Shown here one piece after another: positions 18,331-26,818 of a stretch of DNA of 64,000 bases (its first letter is position 1; every line of letters begins with the position of its first letter). Both the position numbers and the translations under genes were made by a program. The DNA comes from Nitrospira sp. Lineage in GTDB: Bacteria > Nitrospirota > Nitrospiria > Nitrospirales > Nitrospiraceae. The notes beneath the pieces were generated by a model, which searched no databases, was not told where the DNA came from, and was given only the letters and a program-made list of their open reading frames with translations. The stretch spans positions 3,406,602-3,470,601 of the forward strand of contig CP092081.1 of the NCBI GenBank assembly GCA_022226935.1, read 5' to 3'.

Positions 18331-19224
18331 CTAGGGAGTAGTGACGCTTCTTAATGTTGGCGTTTGTGGTGGGCCTGGAGGTTGGTCCGTGCTGCTCCCA
18401 CCGGGAATTGAAACATGCAGATGGTCAATGAAATGACTCCAGTTCACAGATGGCACAGGGTTAACAGTGCCATCCCATGTTTCAGACCAGACCCACTCAT
18501 TGAGGCCAAGGGACGAGAGGTTCATGTTGGTATAGTTGCCAGCTGGAGCACCATTGACCCACCAGCGAACAATGCCGTCTCGTGAAGTATTCGTCGAACT
18601 CGATTTAAGATAGACTTCTAATTTAAACCATGTGCCTGCAGGAACAACTTGCGCTGAGCCGACATTCGGAAAACATGTCAGCCCGGCCGCATCGCCTCCA
18701 CACGTGTGACCATTGTTTACATTTCCAGAATTGTGACCGAAAAATATGAATGACGGCGAGCCAGCCGAATTTCCACCCCCTGGGCCTCCCATCATGCCGA
18801 AGAATCCGTTTGACGCGGGGCCGCGCACAAAGAATAGCTTGTTCGCAACTTGTCGACCAAAAAACTCTGGATTTGTTCTCCACATCAACCCGACGTACAT
18901 CTCTCGATAGACTTGCGGTGTCACGTAATTGAGCTGCATACCGCCCGATGAATTTCCTGCATAGATAGTCGATTTCACCACATTGCCAGGCGAGATGGGC
19001 GCGGATGAATCTGATGTAATCTGTGACGATGAGTAAGCATCAAGAATGCCGCAGCTCTGCACGCTATTAAATGGACAATCCAGAACGACGTTTGCACCCG
19101 CCGGTTCATTTGTCCAGACCCCAGCTGCCTGGGTCTGTGTAGTGGTGAACCCGAAAGTTACGGTCAGCAGGGCCACAATGGTAGCCAACCTCTTGGAGGC
19201 GTGAAGTGTTGCGTTGCCGTCCAT
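18331..19224 (-). CDS. Secreted protein with lectin/lyase-like character, unrecognised family
   Basis: 297 residues from ATG at 19224 (complement); AGAGGA lies about 6 bases upstream on that strand. A signal peptide is visible (basic HASKR, hydrophobic LATIVALLTVTFGF, cleavage near TQA-AG). The mature part is rich in Gly, Asn, Ser and aromatic residues, with GTWFKLEVYLKSS and DGIVRWWVNG, a pattern common in concanavalin A-like beta-sandwich domains that bind or cleave polysaccharide. The tail is a Pro/Ser/Thr linker without PEP-CTERM motif. Four cysteines could form disulfides. It is the only real - strand gene, has its own sigma-54-like promoter, and could act on the polymer made by the neighbouring genes. 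Substrate and activity are not shown. Confidence 0.75.
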   Translation of the reverse strand: MDGNATLHASKRLATIVALLTVTFGFTTTQTQAAGVWTNEPAGANVVLDCPFNSVQSCGILDAYSSSQITSDSSAPISPGNVVKSTIYAGNSSGGMQLNYVTPQVYREMYVGLMWRTNPEFFGRQVANKLFFVRGPASNGFFGMMGGPGGGNSAGSPSFIFFGHNSGNVNNGHTCGGDAAGLTCFPNVGSAQVVPAGTWFKLEVYLKSSSTNTSRDGIVRWWVNGAPAGNYTNMNLSSLGLNEWVWSETWDGTVNPVPSVNWSHFIDHLHVSIPGGSSTDQPPGPPQTPTLRSVTTP

Positions 19225-19825
19225 GCTTGTCCTCTTGTTCGTCGTGAGAATGTGGGTGGTTACTGTGGTCATGCGATCGGTCTATTGATACTACAGTGGC
19301 ACCAGGGGTAGCTGAGACTACGGAAGCTAATTCACGTCCTGAAGAAATGCCCGCTCCGTTGTTAGGATGAGCAAGATCAGTGCCTGCAGCATTCAAAACG
19401 GTCCTACCATACAATAGCCTTCCTAAGCTTGCAAATGGTTTCATGATTCTTTGGGGCTCGACTGAGTCATTGCTATGAGGAAAGCAATCCCGCCAGAACC
19501 CTTAGTGTGTGTATGAGAGGACAGCCTCGGCCAAAATCGTTCCTTGCGGGCACATAGTGGTCTGGCAGCAAGAGGCAGCCGGTGTGGCAGGATGCAACTC
19601 CGGTGAACTGGAATGCCTCAGTGAGTAGAGGTGAGGATGACTTCTTGATGTGAGGCCTCCTCTCCTTCTTGAGTGTGAGGAATCTATCGTGACTTTGCTG
19701 GGTGCCGGCAAACGAAACAAATCCCTGCACGATGCTCATGGGAAATCGTTGACGGATCGGCGATATTCTGCCATTCTTTTTTCAACATTGACCGGGTGGT
19801 GCGGGAGACTGACAAGGGGAGTGAC
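19225..19825. other. Divergent intergenic region without a convincing gene
   Basis: Six hundred bases separate the - strand secreted-protein gene from the + strand dehydrogenase gene. It holds the sigma-54-like site at 19371-19385. A weak TTGACG near 19749 with CATTCT 17 bases downstream could serve the + strand gene. Short open frames on the - strand lack family resemblance and a ribosome-binding site. No repeat or RNA gene was recognised. Confidence 0.5.
19371..19385 (-). promoter_or_regulatory. Sigma-54-type promoter candidate
   Basis: Read on the - strand: AGGCACTGATCTTGC. The invariant -24 GG and -12 GC are present with exactly 10 bases between them, and 5 of 6 bases match TGGCAC plus all of TTGC. 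It lies about 147 bases before the start of the secreted-protein gene, leaving a leader of ordinary length. Sigma-54 regulation (PrsK/PrsR type) is known for PEP-CTERM exopolysaccharide systems. Confidence 0.5.
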
Positions 19826-21121
19826 ATGGCCAAGAAGATGCAGCGGCAGATTGCAGTAGTGGGATTGGGATATGTCGGATTGCCGATAGCGGTGGCGTTC
19901 GGCAAGTCTGCGCCGGTCATCGGGTTCGATATCAACAAGACGAAGATCGATGAGTTGCGCAAAGGTGTAGATCGGACAGGAGAGGTCTCGCCGCAGGACT
20001 TGAAATCCAGTCGAGTCCGCTACACCTGTGAGCCGAGCGATCTGAAGACGGCAGATTTTATTATCGTCGCGGTGCCGACTCCAATTAATGATGCGCTTCA
20101 GCCCGATCTCACCGCCTTAAAGAAGGCCTCTGAACTCATCGGCGCGAATCTTTCCCCCGGCGCCATCGTCGTCTATGAATCGACGGTGTACCCCGGTGCC
20201 ACCGAAGAAGACTGTCTGCCGATTCTCGAAAAAGCCTCTGGAATGAAGAGCGGCATCGACTTCAAGATCGGATATTCGCCGGAGCGCATCAATCCAGGCG
20301 ATAAGGAACATACGCTTGAGCGCATCATCAAGGTTGTCTCTGCGCAGGATGAAGAGTCACTGGAAATTGTCGCCCAGACATACGGGCTGGTGGTCAAGGC
20401 CGGAATTCATCGAGCGTCCAGCATCAAGGTGGCAGAAGCGGCGAAGGTGATCGAAAATACGCAGCGAGACTTGAATATCGCCCTCATGAACGAACTGGCC
20501 TTGATTTTTCACCGCTTAGGAATTGATACGCGATCAGTTCTGGAGGCGGCCGGAACAAAGTGGAACTTTTTGAAATTCAATCCGGGGTTGGTCGGAGGAC
20601 ATTGTATAGGGGTAGATCCCTATTACCTGACCGCTAAAGCCGAATCAGTAGGGTATCACCCAGAAGTCATCCTGGCCGGCCGGCGAATCAACAACAGCAT
20701 GGGGAAATATGTCGCCGAACAAACCATGAAGCTGTTGAGCCAGGTCGAACGACCCGTCAGTGATTTACGTGTCGGCGTGCTCGGGCTGACCTTCAAAGAA
20801 AATGTTCCGGATCTGCGGAATAGCAAGGTGCCGGACATCATCAATGAATTGAAAGAGTATGGGATTCAGGTTGTCGTCCACGATCCGCTCGCTGAGCATG
20901 AGGAAGCAGTGGGTGAGTATGGACTTCGCCTATCGTCCTGGGACCAGCTAAAACAGCTTGATTGCATTATCCTGGCGGTGGCGCACCGCGAATATTTGCG
21001 CATGAGTGTTCCGGAGTTGCTTAAACCGTTGCGGAAGCAACGCAACAATGTTGTGGTTGATGTGAAGAGTGTGTTGAGTCCGGAGACCCTGCCGGGGTCT
21101 GTGAAATATTGGCGGCTGTAG
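19826..21121 (+). CDS. tviB: Nucleotide sugar dehydrogenase, TviB/WbpA-like (UDP-HexNAc 6-dehydrogenase)
   Basis: 431 residues. The N-terminal Rossmann motif is VVGLGYVGLPIAVAFG. AVPTPIND and YESTVYPGATEEDCLPILE are typical of the UDP-N-acetylhexosamine dehydrogenases (VipA/TviB/WbpA). The catalytic cysteine is C260 in GGHCIGVDPYYL, and the C-terminal domain has GLTFKENVPDLRNSKV. The enzyme oxidises UDP-GlcNAc or UDP-GalNAc to the uronic acid with two NAD+. ATG 19826 follows AGGGGAG. The acidic HexNAcA product would suit the amidotransferase, ATP-grasp and FemAB decoration genes upstream. The gene name is by similarity to the Vi-antigen enzyme. Confidence 0.93.
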   Translation: MAKKMQRQIAVVGLGYVGLPIAVAFGKSAPVIGFDINKTKIDELRKGVDRTGEVSPQDLKSSRVRYTCEPSDLKTADFIIVAVPTPINDALQPDLTALKKASELIGANLSPGAIVVYESTVYPGATEEDCLPILEKASGMKSGIDFKIGYSPERINPGDKEHTLERIIKVVSAQDEESLEIVAQTYGLVVKAGIHRASSIKVAEAAKVIENTQRDLNIALMNELALIFHRLGIDTRSVLEAAGTKWNFLKFNPGLVGGHCIGVDPYYLTAKAESVGYHPEVILAGRRINNSMGKYVAEQTMKLLSQVERPVSDLRVGVLGLTFKENVPDLRNSKVPDIINELKEYGIQVVVHDPLAEHEEAVGEYGLRLSSWDQLKQLDCIILAVAHREYLRMSVPELLKPLRKQRNNVVVDVKSVLSPETLPGSVKYWRL

Positions 21122-21264
21122 GCCGCTCCGATTGGTCGGGGGTGAGTTCACTGCTCTTGCTGGATAGACCCTGTTTTCTCCTGAGGGATACCTTTCCAGA
21201 AACCGAAGCAGTATCCGGTCTCCAAGGTTTTCTTCCTCCTGAATAACCCCAACAGCTAATGACT

Positions 21265-21296
21265 CGTCTCATACCTGCCGAAACAGGTATGAGACG
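21265..21296 (+). other. Perfect 13-bp hairpin upstream of the secretin gene
   Basis: CGTCTCATACCTG (21265-21277) and CAGGTATGAGACG (21284-21296) are perfect inverted repeats around the 6-base loop CCGAAA. No T-run follows, so it is not a standard intrinsic terminator in either direction. It lies 96 bases before the chosen secretin start, where it could be a 5' leader structure, a rho-independent remnant, or a protein-binding site. Confidence 0.7.
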
Positions 21297-21350
21297 GGAC
21301 TCTCGTGCGCATCGTCCAAAGCGAGAAACTGATTGTCGCGTGTGTGTCAG

Positions 21351-21364
21351 TTTGGTATACCAAA
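21351..21364. promoter_or_regulatory. 14-bp perfect palindrome, operator-like
   Basis: TTTGGTATACCAAA is a perfect dyad 27 bases upstream of the preferred secretin start and 55 bases downstream of the hairpin. It has the size of a dimeric regulator site. If translation instead began at GTG 21305 it would lie inside coding sequence. No regulator gene is nearby. Confidence 0.4.
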
Positions 21365-21391
21365 GAGGTTGTAACCTTGTTGATCAGATAT

Positions 21392-23770
21392 ATGCTGTTA
21401 TCCTTCCCTCCCACACGCATCATCATCGAAGGTAATCGACTTCGCCGGCTAGCCATGGCTGTCAGCGGGTGGGCATGCTGTCTGGCGTTGGCTGCCTGCG
21501 GTACCTTTGCGTCTCCCGACGTCAAACGCGGGGACCAGCATCTCGCGGCAGGAAATTGGGAAGAGGCGAGCGTTGCGTATCGGCAGGCACTCAAAGACGA
21601 TCCCTTCGAGCCCTCGCTCCAAAACAAGTATCGCATTTCGAGAGAACGTGCCGCCGCGGCGCATGATGAACGTGGCCGACAATTATTGAAGGATCGCCAA
21701 TTCGAGCAGGCCGCCGAGGAGTTCAAGCGGGCTCTCACGATTGAACCGACAAGCAAGGAATTCGAAGCAGGCTTGACCGAGGCGCTGCGATTGAAAGAAT
21801 CGCGTGACCGATTTCGGGAAGCGGAACGTTTAGCGCAGTTGGGGCGCGTCACCGAAGCCATGACCGGCTATATGCGCGCCGTCGAGTTGGATCCCACCTA
21901 TAAGGATGCGCTCGAAGGCGTCGCCCGTCTGTCCGCTGATCAGCATGCTGCCGATCGTGATAATCGGCAGAAGCAGCCGGTGACGCTGCAGTTTCGCAAT
22001 GCCGGGCTGAAAGAAGTCGTGGAAGCCCTGGGTAAGGCGGCCCACGTCAATTTCGTGTTCGATAAGGATGTGCGAAACGACCCAATCACCGTCTCCCTCG
22101 AAGAGAAACCGTTTGACGAAGCGTTGTCCCTGGTATTGAACAGCAATAGCCTGTTTGCACAAAAGGCGGGTGAGACGCTGTTCATTATCAGTCCCAACAC
22201 CAAGCAGAAGCAGGAACAGTATCAGGATCTGATGATCCGGACCTTTTATCTCTCGTCGGCCAAGGCGAAAGATATGGTGGCGCTGCTGAAGTCCATGCTG
22301 GATGTGAAGCACATCCACGGAAATGAGGCGCTTAACACGATCGTGGTGCGTGATCAACCGGAAAAGGTGGAACTGGCTGAAAAAATCATCCAGGCCAACG
22401 ACCGCGAAGATTCCGAGGTGCTGTTCGATGTCGAAGTGCTCGAGGTGAACCGGACGGTCGATCAGCAGTACGGGCTGAATTATCCCAAGCAGATCGCCGC
22501 TGGGCTCGTTCCTCCCGGATTTACCAGCACGATCGCCGGCGACCTGGCGCAGCAATTTACCTATCGAAATTTGGCCAGCTTGGGGCAGGACAGTTACCTG
22601 TTCAAAGTCCCCACGAACGTGCAATTGGACTTCTTTAAGCAGATCACGGACGCCAAAACTCTCGCCGCGCCGAAAGTGCGCGTGCTGAATAATAAGAAGG
22701 CGGAAGTGAACATCGGCGATAAGCAACCGATTCTGTTGTCGACCACCAACGTGTTGCCGGGGCAGGCCGCGACCGGCGCGGTGCCGACCACCTCGACGGT
22801 GACGTCGATTGAATTCCGCGACACCGGCGTGAAGCTCACGGTGGAACCGAACATTCACCTCGCGAACGAGCTGTCTTTGAAGATGAAAATTGAGGTGATC
22901 CGCCTGGGTGACACCGTCCTGCTGCAACAATCTCCACCGATCACGCAGTTCAAGTTCGGGAATCGCTCGGCAGAGACCATGCTGAACGTGCGTGATGGAG
23001 AAACCATCATCCTGGGCGGGTTGCTCCAAGAAGAGGATCGTCGCACCAAGGTCACCATTCCGTGGCTTGGCGACATTCCGTATCTGGGAAATCTTCTGAG
23101 TTCCTTCAAGACTCAGCGGGTGACGACCGAAGTGATCCTGACCATTACTCCGCATATCGTCAATTCGCTGCGCATTCCCGGGCCTCAAGGGCAGGCGTTT
23201 TGGTCAGGAACTGAGTCCGTGTACGCCACTGCACCATTATTTGCTATGCAACCGAAGCCGATTTCGGCGCGGGTGGCGGTCCCGGCGGCTTCCGGATCGG
23301 CCATTGAGAAAAGCGGGTCGAAGAAATCAAACATGAATGCCGCGAGTTCAGACGCGGCGTCGCCCCGACTTCAGCTGTCGATACAGCCTGCGGACGCCAC
23401 AGTTCAGATGGAGAAAGAGATTCGTGTGGATGTGGTGGCGACTCAGGCTCAGGGGTTCGATACGGAGACGTTCACTCTGGAGTTTGACCCGAAGATTCTC
23501 GAGTTTCGAGATGCGACCCTCGGGGAAGTGTTGGGAACCGAAGCCGGTAAAGCGCCGGTGGCGGCGACATCATCCTCCACGGAGGGCATTGTCGAGCTGC
23601 GGTTGCACCGCTCTGCGACTGCCACCAAAGATGAAGGCCGCCTGCTGCGATTGACCTTCCTCGCCAAATCCCCGGGCGTCTCGCCCGTGCGGCTGCAGAT
23701 GGCCAAACATCCAGGCCAAGACGTCCCGGAGGGAACGGGCGAAGCCTCAGGAGTGGTGAGAGTGCGGTGA
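21392..23770 (+). CDS. Lipoprotein secretin (GspD/MshL-like) with TPR and cohesin-like domains
   Basis: 792 residues from ATG 21392. A basic RLRR region and hydrophobic stretch lead to the lipobox LAAC-G with Cys36. TPR-like repeats span about 40-190, followed by a secretin N-domain near 205-270 (VTLQFRNAGLKEVVEALG), a NolW-type domain, and the secretin core about 390-610 (DAKTLAAPKVRVLNNKKAEV, GETIILGGLLQEE). A C-terminal domain about 665-790 (ITLEFDP-like turn FTLEFDPKILEF, EGIVELRLH) resembles cohesin modules. It would form the outer-membrane channel of the pseudopilus system encoded downstream. Lipidation recalls MSHA-type MshL rather than classical GspD. The start is uncertain: GTG 21305 and ATG 21455 are in frame, but only 21392 gives a normal lipoprotein signal. 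It overlaps the next gene as GTGA. Confidence 0.9.
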   Translation: MLLSFPPTRIIIEGNRLRRLAMAVSGWACCLALAACGTFASPDVKRGDQHLAAGNWEEASVAYRQALKDDPFEPSLQNKYRISRERAAAAHDERGRQLLKDRQFEQAAEEFKRALTIEPTSKEFEAGLTEALRLKESRDRFREAERLAQLGRVTEAMTGYMRAVELDPTYKDALEGVARLSADQHAADRDNRQKQPVTLQFRNAGLKEVVEALGKAAHVNFVFDKDVRNDPITVSLEEKPFDEALSLVLNSNSLFAQKAGETLFIISPNTKQKQEQYQDLMIRTFYLSSAKAKDMVALLKSMLDVKHIHGNEALNTIVVRDQPEKVELAEKIIQANDREDSEVLFDVEVLEVNRTVDQQYGLNYPKQIAAGLVPPGFTSTIAGDLAQQFTYRNLASLGQDSYLFKVPTNVQLDFFKQITDAKTLAAPKVRVLNNKKAEVNIGDKQPILLSTTNVLPGQAATGAVPTTSTVTSIEFRDTGVKLTVEPNIHLANELSLKMKIEVIRLGDTVLLQQSPPITQFKFGNRSAETMLNVRDGETIILGGLLQEEDRRTKVTIPWLGDIPYLGNLLSSFKTQRVTTEVILTITPHIVNSLRIPGPQGQAFWSGTESVYATAPLFAMQPKPISARVAVPAASGSAIEKSGSKKSNMNAASSDAASPRLQLSIQPADATVQMEKEIRVDVVATQAQGFDTETFTLEFDPKILEFRDATLGEVLGTEAGKAPVAATSSSTEGIVELRLHRSATATKDEGRLLRLTFLAKSPGVSPVRLQMAKHPGQDVPEGTGEASGVVRVR

Positions 23771-24273
23771 AACAGTCCGGCGTGACGTTGCTTGAGTTGC
23801 TCGTGACCCTGACGATTCTCACCATCCTTGCTTCGGTCGCGCTGCCGTTCACGAAGGTCTCCACCAAACGGACGAAGGAGATCGAGCTTCGGCAGAATCT
23901 CAGGGTGATTCGAGCAGCGATTGATGCCTTTCATCTGGAATGGGCGCGTGACGGCGACACGCTTATCGGTCCGGCCTGCGTCAAGAATCGGTTGAGTTGC
24001 AAAGACGTCACCGGCCCCTATGGCTATCCGAAGTCGCTCGATGCCTTGCTGGGCGTCAAACTCACCGGTGAGCAAGCGACCGTGCGGGGGACGACGATAC
24101 GGCGCTACCTGCGTTCAATTCCCTTGGATCCGATGACCGGCGCAGCCGATTGGCGCCTGCGTTGCTACCGGGACCCCGCCAGCGTGAAAGACTGGTGCGG
24201 AGAAGACATTTACGATGTTACGACTCAGAGTCAAGAACTGGCCTTGGATGGGACGAAATACCGAGAGTGGTAG
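23767..24273 (+). CDS. Type II secretion pseudopilin, GspG-like
   Basis: 168 residues, GTG start overlapping the secretin stop. The prepilin motif is at the very N-terminus: MKQSG/VTLLELLVTLTILTIL, with Gly at -1 and Glu at +5, cleaved by prepilin peptidase. The body (YPKSLDALLGV, RYLRSIPLDPMTGAADWRLR) is the GspG-type domain with the conserved P-DP-TG segment. It contains two extra cysteine pairs (CVKNRLSC, CYRDPASVKDWC) that could form disulfides. It would be assembled in the inner-membrane-anchored pseudopilus. The partner pseudopilin gene overlaps its 3' end. Confidence 0.87.
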   Translation: MKQSGVTLLELLVTLTILTILASVALPFTKVSTKRTKEIELRQNLRVIRAAIDAFHLEWARDGDTLIGPACVKNRLSCKDVTGPYGYPKSLDALLGVKLTGEQATVRGTTIRRYLRSIPLDPMTGAADWRLRCYRDPASVKDWCGEDIYDVTTQSQELALDGTKYREW

Positions 24274-24655
24274 GCGCGCATGGGTCTCATCGTCAGCGCA
24301 CGGATTTACGATTATCGAGTTGATGATTGTGGTGACGATCGTCGGGATTCTTGCCACATTGGCGGTGCCGTCGTATCACGCGGCGATCATTAAAGCGAAG
24401 GAAGGGGCCTTGCGTCAGGACTTGTTCTCGTTGCGCGATGTGATCGACCAACATCGCGCCGATAAGGGAAAGTATCCGGAGAGCATTCAAGCCCTCGTAT
24501 CGGCCGGTTATCTCCGGAGGGTCCCGACCGACCCGTTGACCGGGGCGACTACATCGTGGCAGGAGATGGTCGATGAAGCCGAAGGCGGGATGGTCGATGT
24601 GTTTTCAGGTTCCGAACTGGTCGGAAGCAATGGAGTACCCTACAACCAATGGTAA
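24215..24655 (+). CDS. Second type II secretion pseudopilin
   Basis: 146 residues from ATG 24215, which overlaps the upstream pseudopilin gene by 59 bases; GGAG lies 12 bases upstream. ATG 24248 is an alternative giving a shorter leader. Prepilin motif SSAHG/FTIIELMIVVTIVGIL has Gly-1, Phe+1 and Glu+5. The body (KGKYPESIQALVSAGYLRRV, PTDPLTGATTSWQEM) again matches the GspG-type domain. The two adjacent genes look like an ancestral duplication giving paired pseudopilins. Confidence 0.86.
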   Translation: MLRLRVKNWPWMGRNTESGRRAWVSSSAHGFTIIELMIVVTIVGILATLAVPSYHAAIIKAKEGALRQDLFSLRDVIDQHRADKGKYPESIQALVSAGYLRRVPTDPLTGATTSWQEMVDEAEGGMVDVFSGSELVGSNGVPYNQW

Positions 24656-24659
24656 GGCG

Positions 24660-25502
24660 ATGAACATCATGATACAGCGACATGTTCCTGCGCGACGGAC
24701 GGGCGTTGGGTTACGTCTTGGATACTGGTTGGCCGCATTGCTGGTCACTGGGGCCTGGGGGGGCTGTGCGCGGGTGACTCCCAATCACGAACCGGTCCCT
24801 TCGGATCTGCAAGTGGCGGCGGATTCTCTCAAGGTCGCGGTCCGTGAAGCGCAGCGCACGGCAGCTGAATTGCGGACGGAATTGGATGAGCAGAGAAAAG
24901 AACTTGCCGATGCTCAGGTGGCCCGGGCGCAACTGCAGGGCATGCTGCGGGAAACAGAGCGGCGGCTGACGGAAGCCCGTCAAATCATCGAATTACAGCG
25001 TGAAGAGCTCACCTCAGCTCGCGACGAGCGGGAACGACTGGCTCAGGCGGTCCACCCGTTCAACGGGCACGTGAAGGCATCATCTGCTCCTGCTCCATCG
25101 CGCAGCAAGAAGGTACCTGCTGGTCAGGATGCCGTAGTTCTGGGTTCCGTCGATATGAAGGAAGTGAAGGAAGAACATCCCCTAGCAGACCAAGAACCGC
25201 CAGCTCCGCAGCCCCTGCTTCTTCATCGCGAGGCCACGCAAGACTCATCAAGGTCCCAAGCGTCAGCCGTCCGTGTTGCCCCGCTTCCAAAGGGAACTGC
25301 CGTGGGTACGACGATTGTGGTGCAAGGCGGGGATACGTTGTGGCGGCTCGCGCGGCGACACAAGGTTGAGGTCGCGGTCCTCCGCGCGCTCAATGGTTTG
25401 TCAGGTGACCGCATCGTGGCTGGACGAAAGCTTCGTCTGCCTGAGTCGGAGGCGCAGCATGCGGCTGTGCAGCCGGCTACACTCGACACGCTGGTGCAAT
25501 AG
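24660..25502 (+). CDS. LysM-domain lipoprotein with coiled coil
   Basis: 280 residues from ATG 24660. The lipoprotein signal ends AWGGC-A. A long heptad-rich coiled coil spans about 50-140 (many Glu, Arg, Leu, Gln), then a low-complexity Pro/Ala/Ser linker, and a C-terminal LysM module about 215-262 (VVQGGDTLWRLARRHKVEVA, LNGLSGDRIVAGRKLRLP). LysM binds peptidoglycan, so it probably anchors or aligns the secretion apparatus with the cell wall, the job of PilP/FimV-like or GspA/B factors in other systems. It does not match a standard Gsp subunit. An upstream in-frame ATG at 24573 would overlap the pseudopilin and lacks a signal-peptide logic. Confidence 0.82.
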   Translation: MNIMIQRHVPARRTGVGLRLGYWLAALLVTGAWGGCARVTPNHEPVPSDLQVAADSLKVAVREAQRTAAELRTELDEQRKELADAQVARAQLQGMLRETERRLTEARQIIELQREELTSARDERERLAQAVHPFNGHVKASSAPAPSRSKKVPAGQDAVVLGSVDMKEVKEEHPLADQEPPAPQPLLLHREATQDSSRSQASAVRVAPLPKGTAVGTTIVVQGGDTLWRLARRHKVEVAVLRALNGLSGDRIVAGRKLRLPESEAQHAAVQPATLDTLVQ

Positions 25503-25543
25503 AGGCTGAAGATTACGCGTGATGTGCCGAGCCGAATGAACTC

Positions 25544-26758
25544 ATGGCTGTCTTCTCCTATAGAGCGGCTCGCGCGGATGGAACGACCTTCGAAGGCCAC
25601 ATCGAAGGCGATGACGAGCATGTGGTCCGCGCGAAGCTCGAGGCAGACGGCGTCCTGGTCTTTCGCCTCTCTCGAAGCGGAACAGGGTTTGGTGTGCCGG
25701 GCCTGTCGGCGAGCCGCTGGGGAAAGCTTCCCCTTCAAGATTTTCTCGTGTTCAATCAAGAGCTACTGGCCTTGATCAAGGCGGGGCTCCCGGTTCTGCG
25801 GGTGTGGGATCTCCTCATCGATCGCACCCAGCGCGCGCCGTTTCGAGAAGCGCTCAAGGCTGTTCGCCAGGATATTCGCGGCGGGGCCTCGGCATCCGAA
25901 GCCTTGGCGAAACATTCCACCTATTTTTCAGATCTCTATTTGGCCACCATTCGCGCCGGCGAACAATCGGGGAATTTAGCGGAGGTGTTGCAACGGTACA
26001 TTGCCTACTTGAAGCTGATGATCAGCCTTCGCCAAAAGGTGACGAAGGCCTTGGCGTATCCGGGTTTTCTCGTCGTGGTCGGCATTGCGGTAGTCGGATT
26101 TCTGCTGAGCTACGTCATGCCGACGTTCATCTCCGTGTACGGCGAATCGTCCGCAAACCTCCCGACCCCGACGCGCTTGCTCATCTCCGTCATTCATATG
26201 GGAGAGGCGCAATTGATTCCCGTGGCCGTTCTCGTCATTGTCGCGATGGTCATGGGGCGCGCCTGGTATCAAACCTCGGCCGGACGCTTGTCGGTGGACC
26301 GGAATCTATTGCGGTTACCCTTACTCGGGACCATTCTCGTGGAGCACCATACCATCCAATTGACGCGGACGCTCGCCACGGTGCTGGCCGGTGGAACGCC
26401 GATTGTGGAAGCCCTAGAAATCGCACGGGGAGCGGTGTCGAATCGATTTGTGTCACGCGGATTGGTGTCCGCGGTGAATGAAATCCGCGAAGGCAGTACG
26501 CTGGCGGCTGCCATTGAACGCCCGAAAATCTTGCCCAAACTAGCAATCGAAATGCTATCAGTTGGGGAAGAGACGGGCTCACTTGAGCCGATGCTCAGAG
26601 ATGTGGCTGAATTTTATGAAGGCGATCTCGATGTGCGGCTCAGCCAGTTGACCACCTGGATTGAACCGGTTTTGCTGCTGGTCATGGGATTGCTCGTCGG
26701 CGGGATTGTCATCATTATGTACTTGCCCATTTTTCAGATGGCCGGAACGATTCAATAA
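25544..26758 (+). CDS. gspF: Type II secretion inner-membrane platform protein GspF
   Basis: 404 residues, the usual length. Two GspF repeats are seen: residues about 60-185 (ELLALIKAGLPVLRVWDLL, GEQSGNLAEVLQRYIAYL) and about 265-395 (TRTLATVLAGGTPIVEALEI, GEETGSLEPMLRDVAEFY). Each is followed by membrane segments (about 170-190, 215-240, 375-400). It forms the core platform that couples the GspE ATPase to pseudopilin polymerisation. The gene precedes gspE, whereas in most gsp operons the order is E then F. Confidence 0.95.
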   Translation: MAVFSYRAARADGTTFEGHIEGDDEHVVRAKLEADGVLVFRLSRSGTGFGVPGLSASRWGKLPLQDFLVFNQELLALIKAGLPVLRVWDLLIDRTQRAPFREALKAVRQDIRGGASASEALAKHSTYFSDLYLATIRAGEQSGNLAEVLQRYIAYLKLMISLRQKVTKALAYPGFLVVVGIAVVGFLLSYVMPTFISVYGESSANLPTPTRLLISVIHMGEAQLIPVAVLVIVAMVMGRAWYQTSAGRLSVDRNLLRLPLLGTILVEHHTIQLTRTLATVLAGGTPIVEALEIARGAVSNRFVSRGLVSAVNEIREGSTLAAAIERPKILPKLAIEMLSVGEETGSLEPMLRDVAEFYEGDLDVRLSQLTTWIEPVLLLVMGLLVGGIVIIMYLPIFQMAGTIQ

Positions 26759-26818
26759 TGCGACGACGTCGACATCAGACTAGAGCCTGGTGTCTCATCA
26801 GAGGTGGAGATTTGTAGT

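Noticed and set aside
19297..19311. TGGCAC on the + strand, sigma-54-like
   Set aside because: The -12 element is not TTGC at the required spacing and it is over 500 bases from the next + strand gene.
19106..19444. Small open frame on the - strand (112 codons)
   Set aside because: Overlaps the signal-peptide region of the secreted protein in another frame and has no ribosome-binding site.
21830..23188. Long open frame on the - strand (452 codons)
   Set aside because: Antisense shadow of the secretin; His/Arg/Gln-rich translation without domains.
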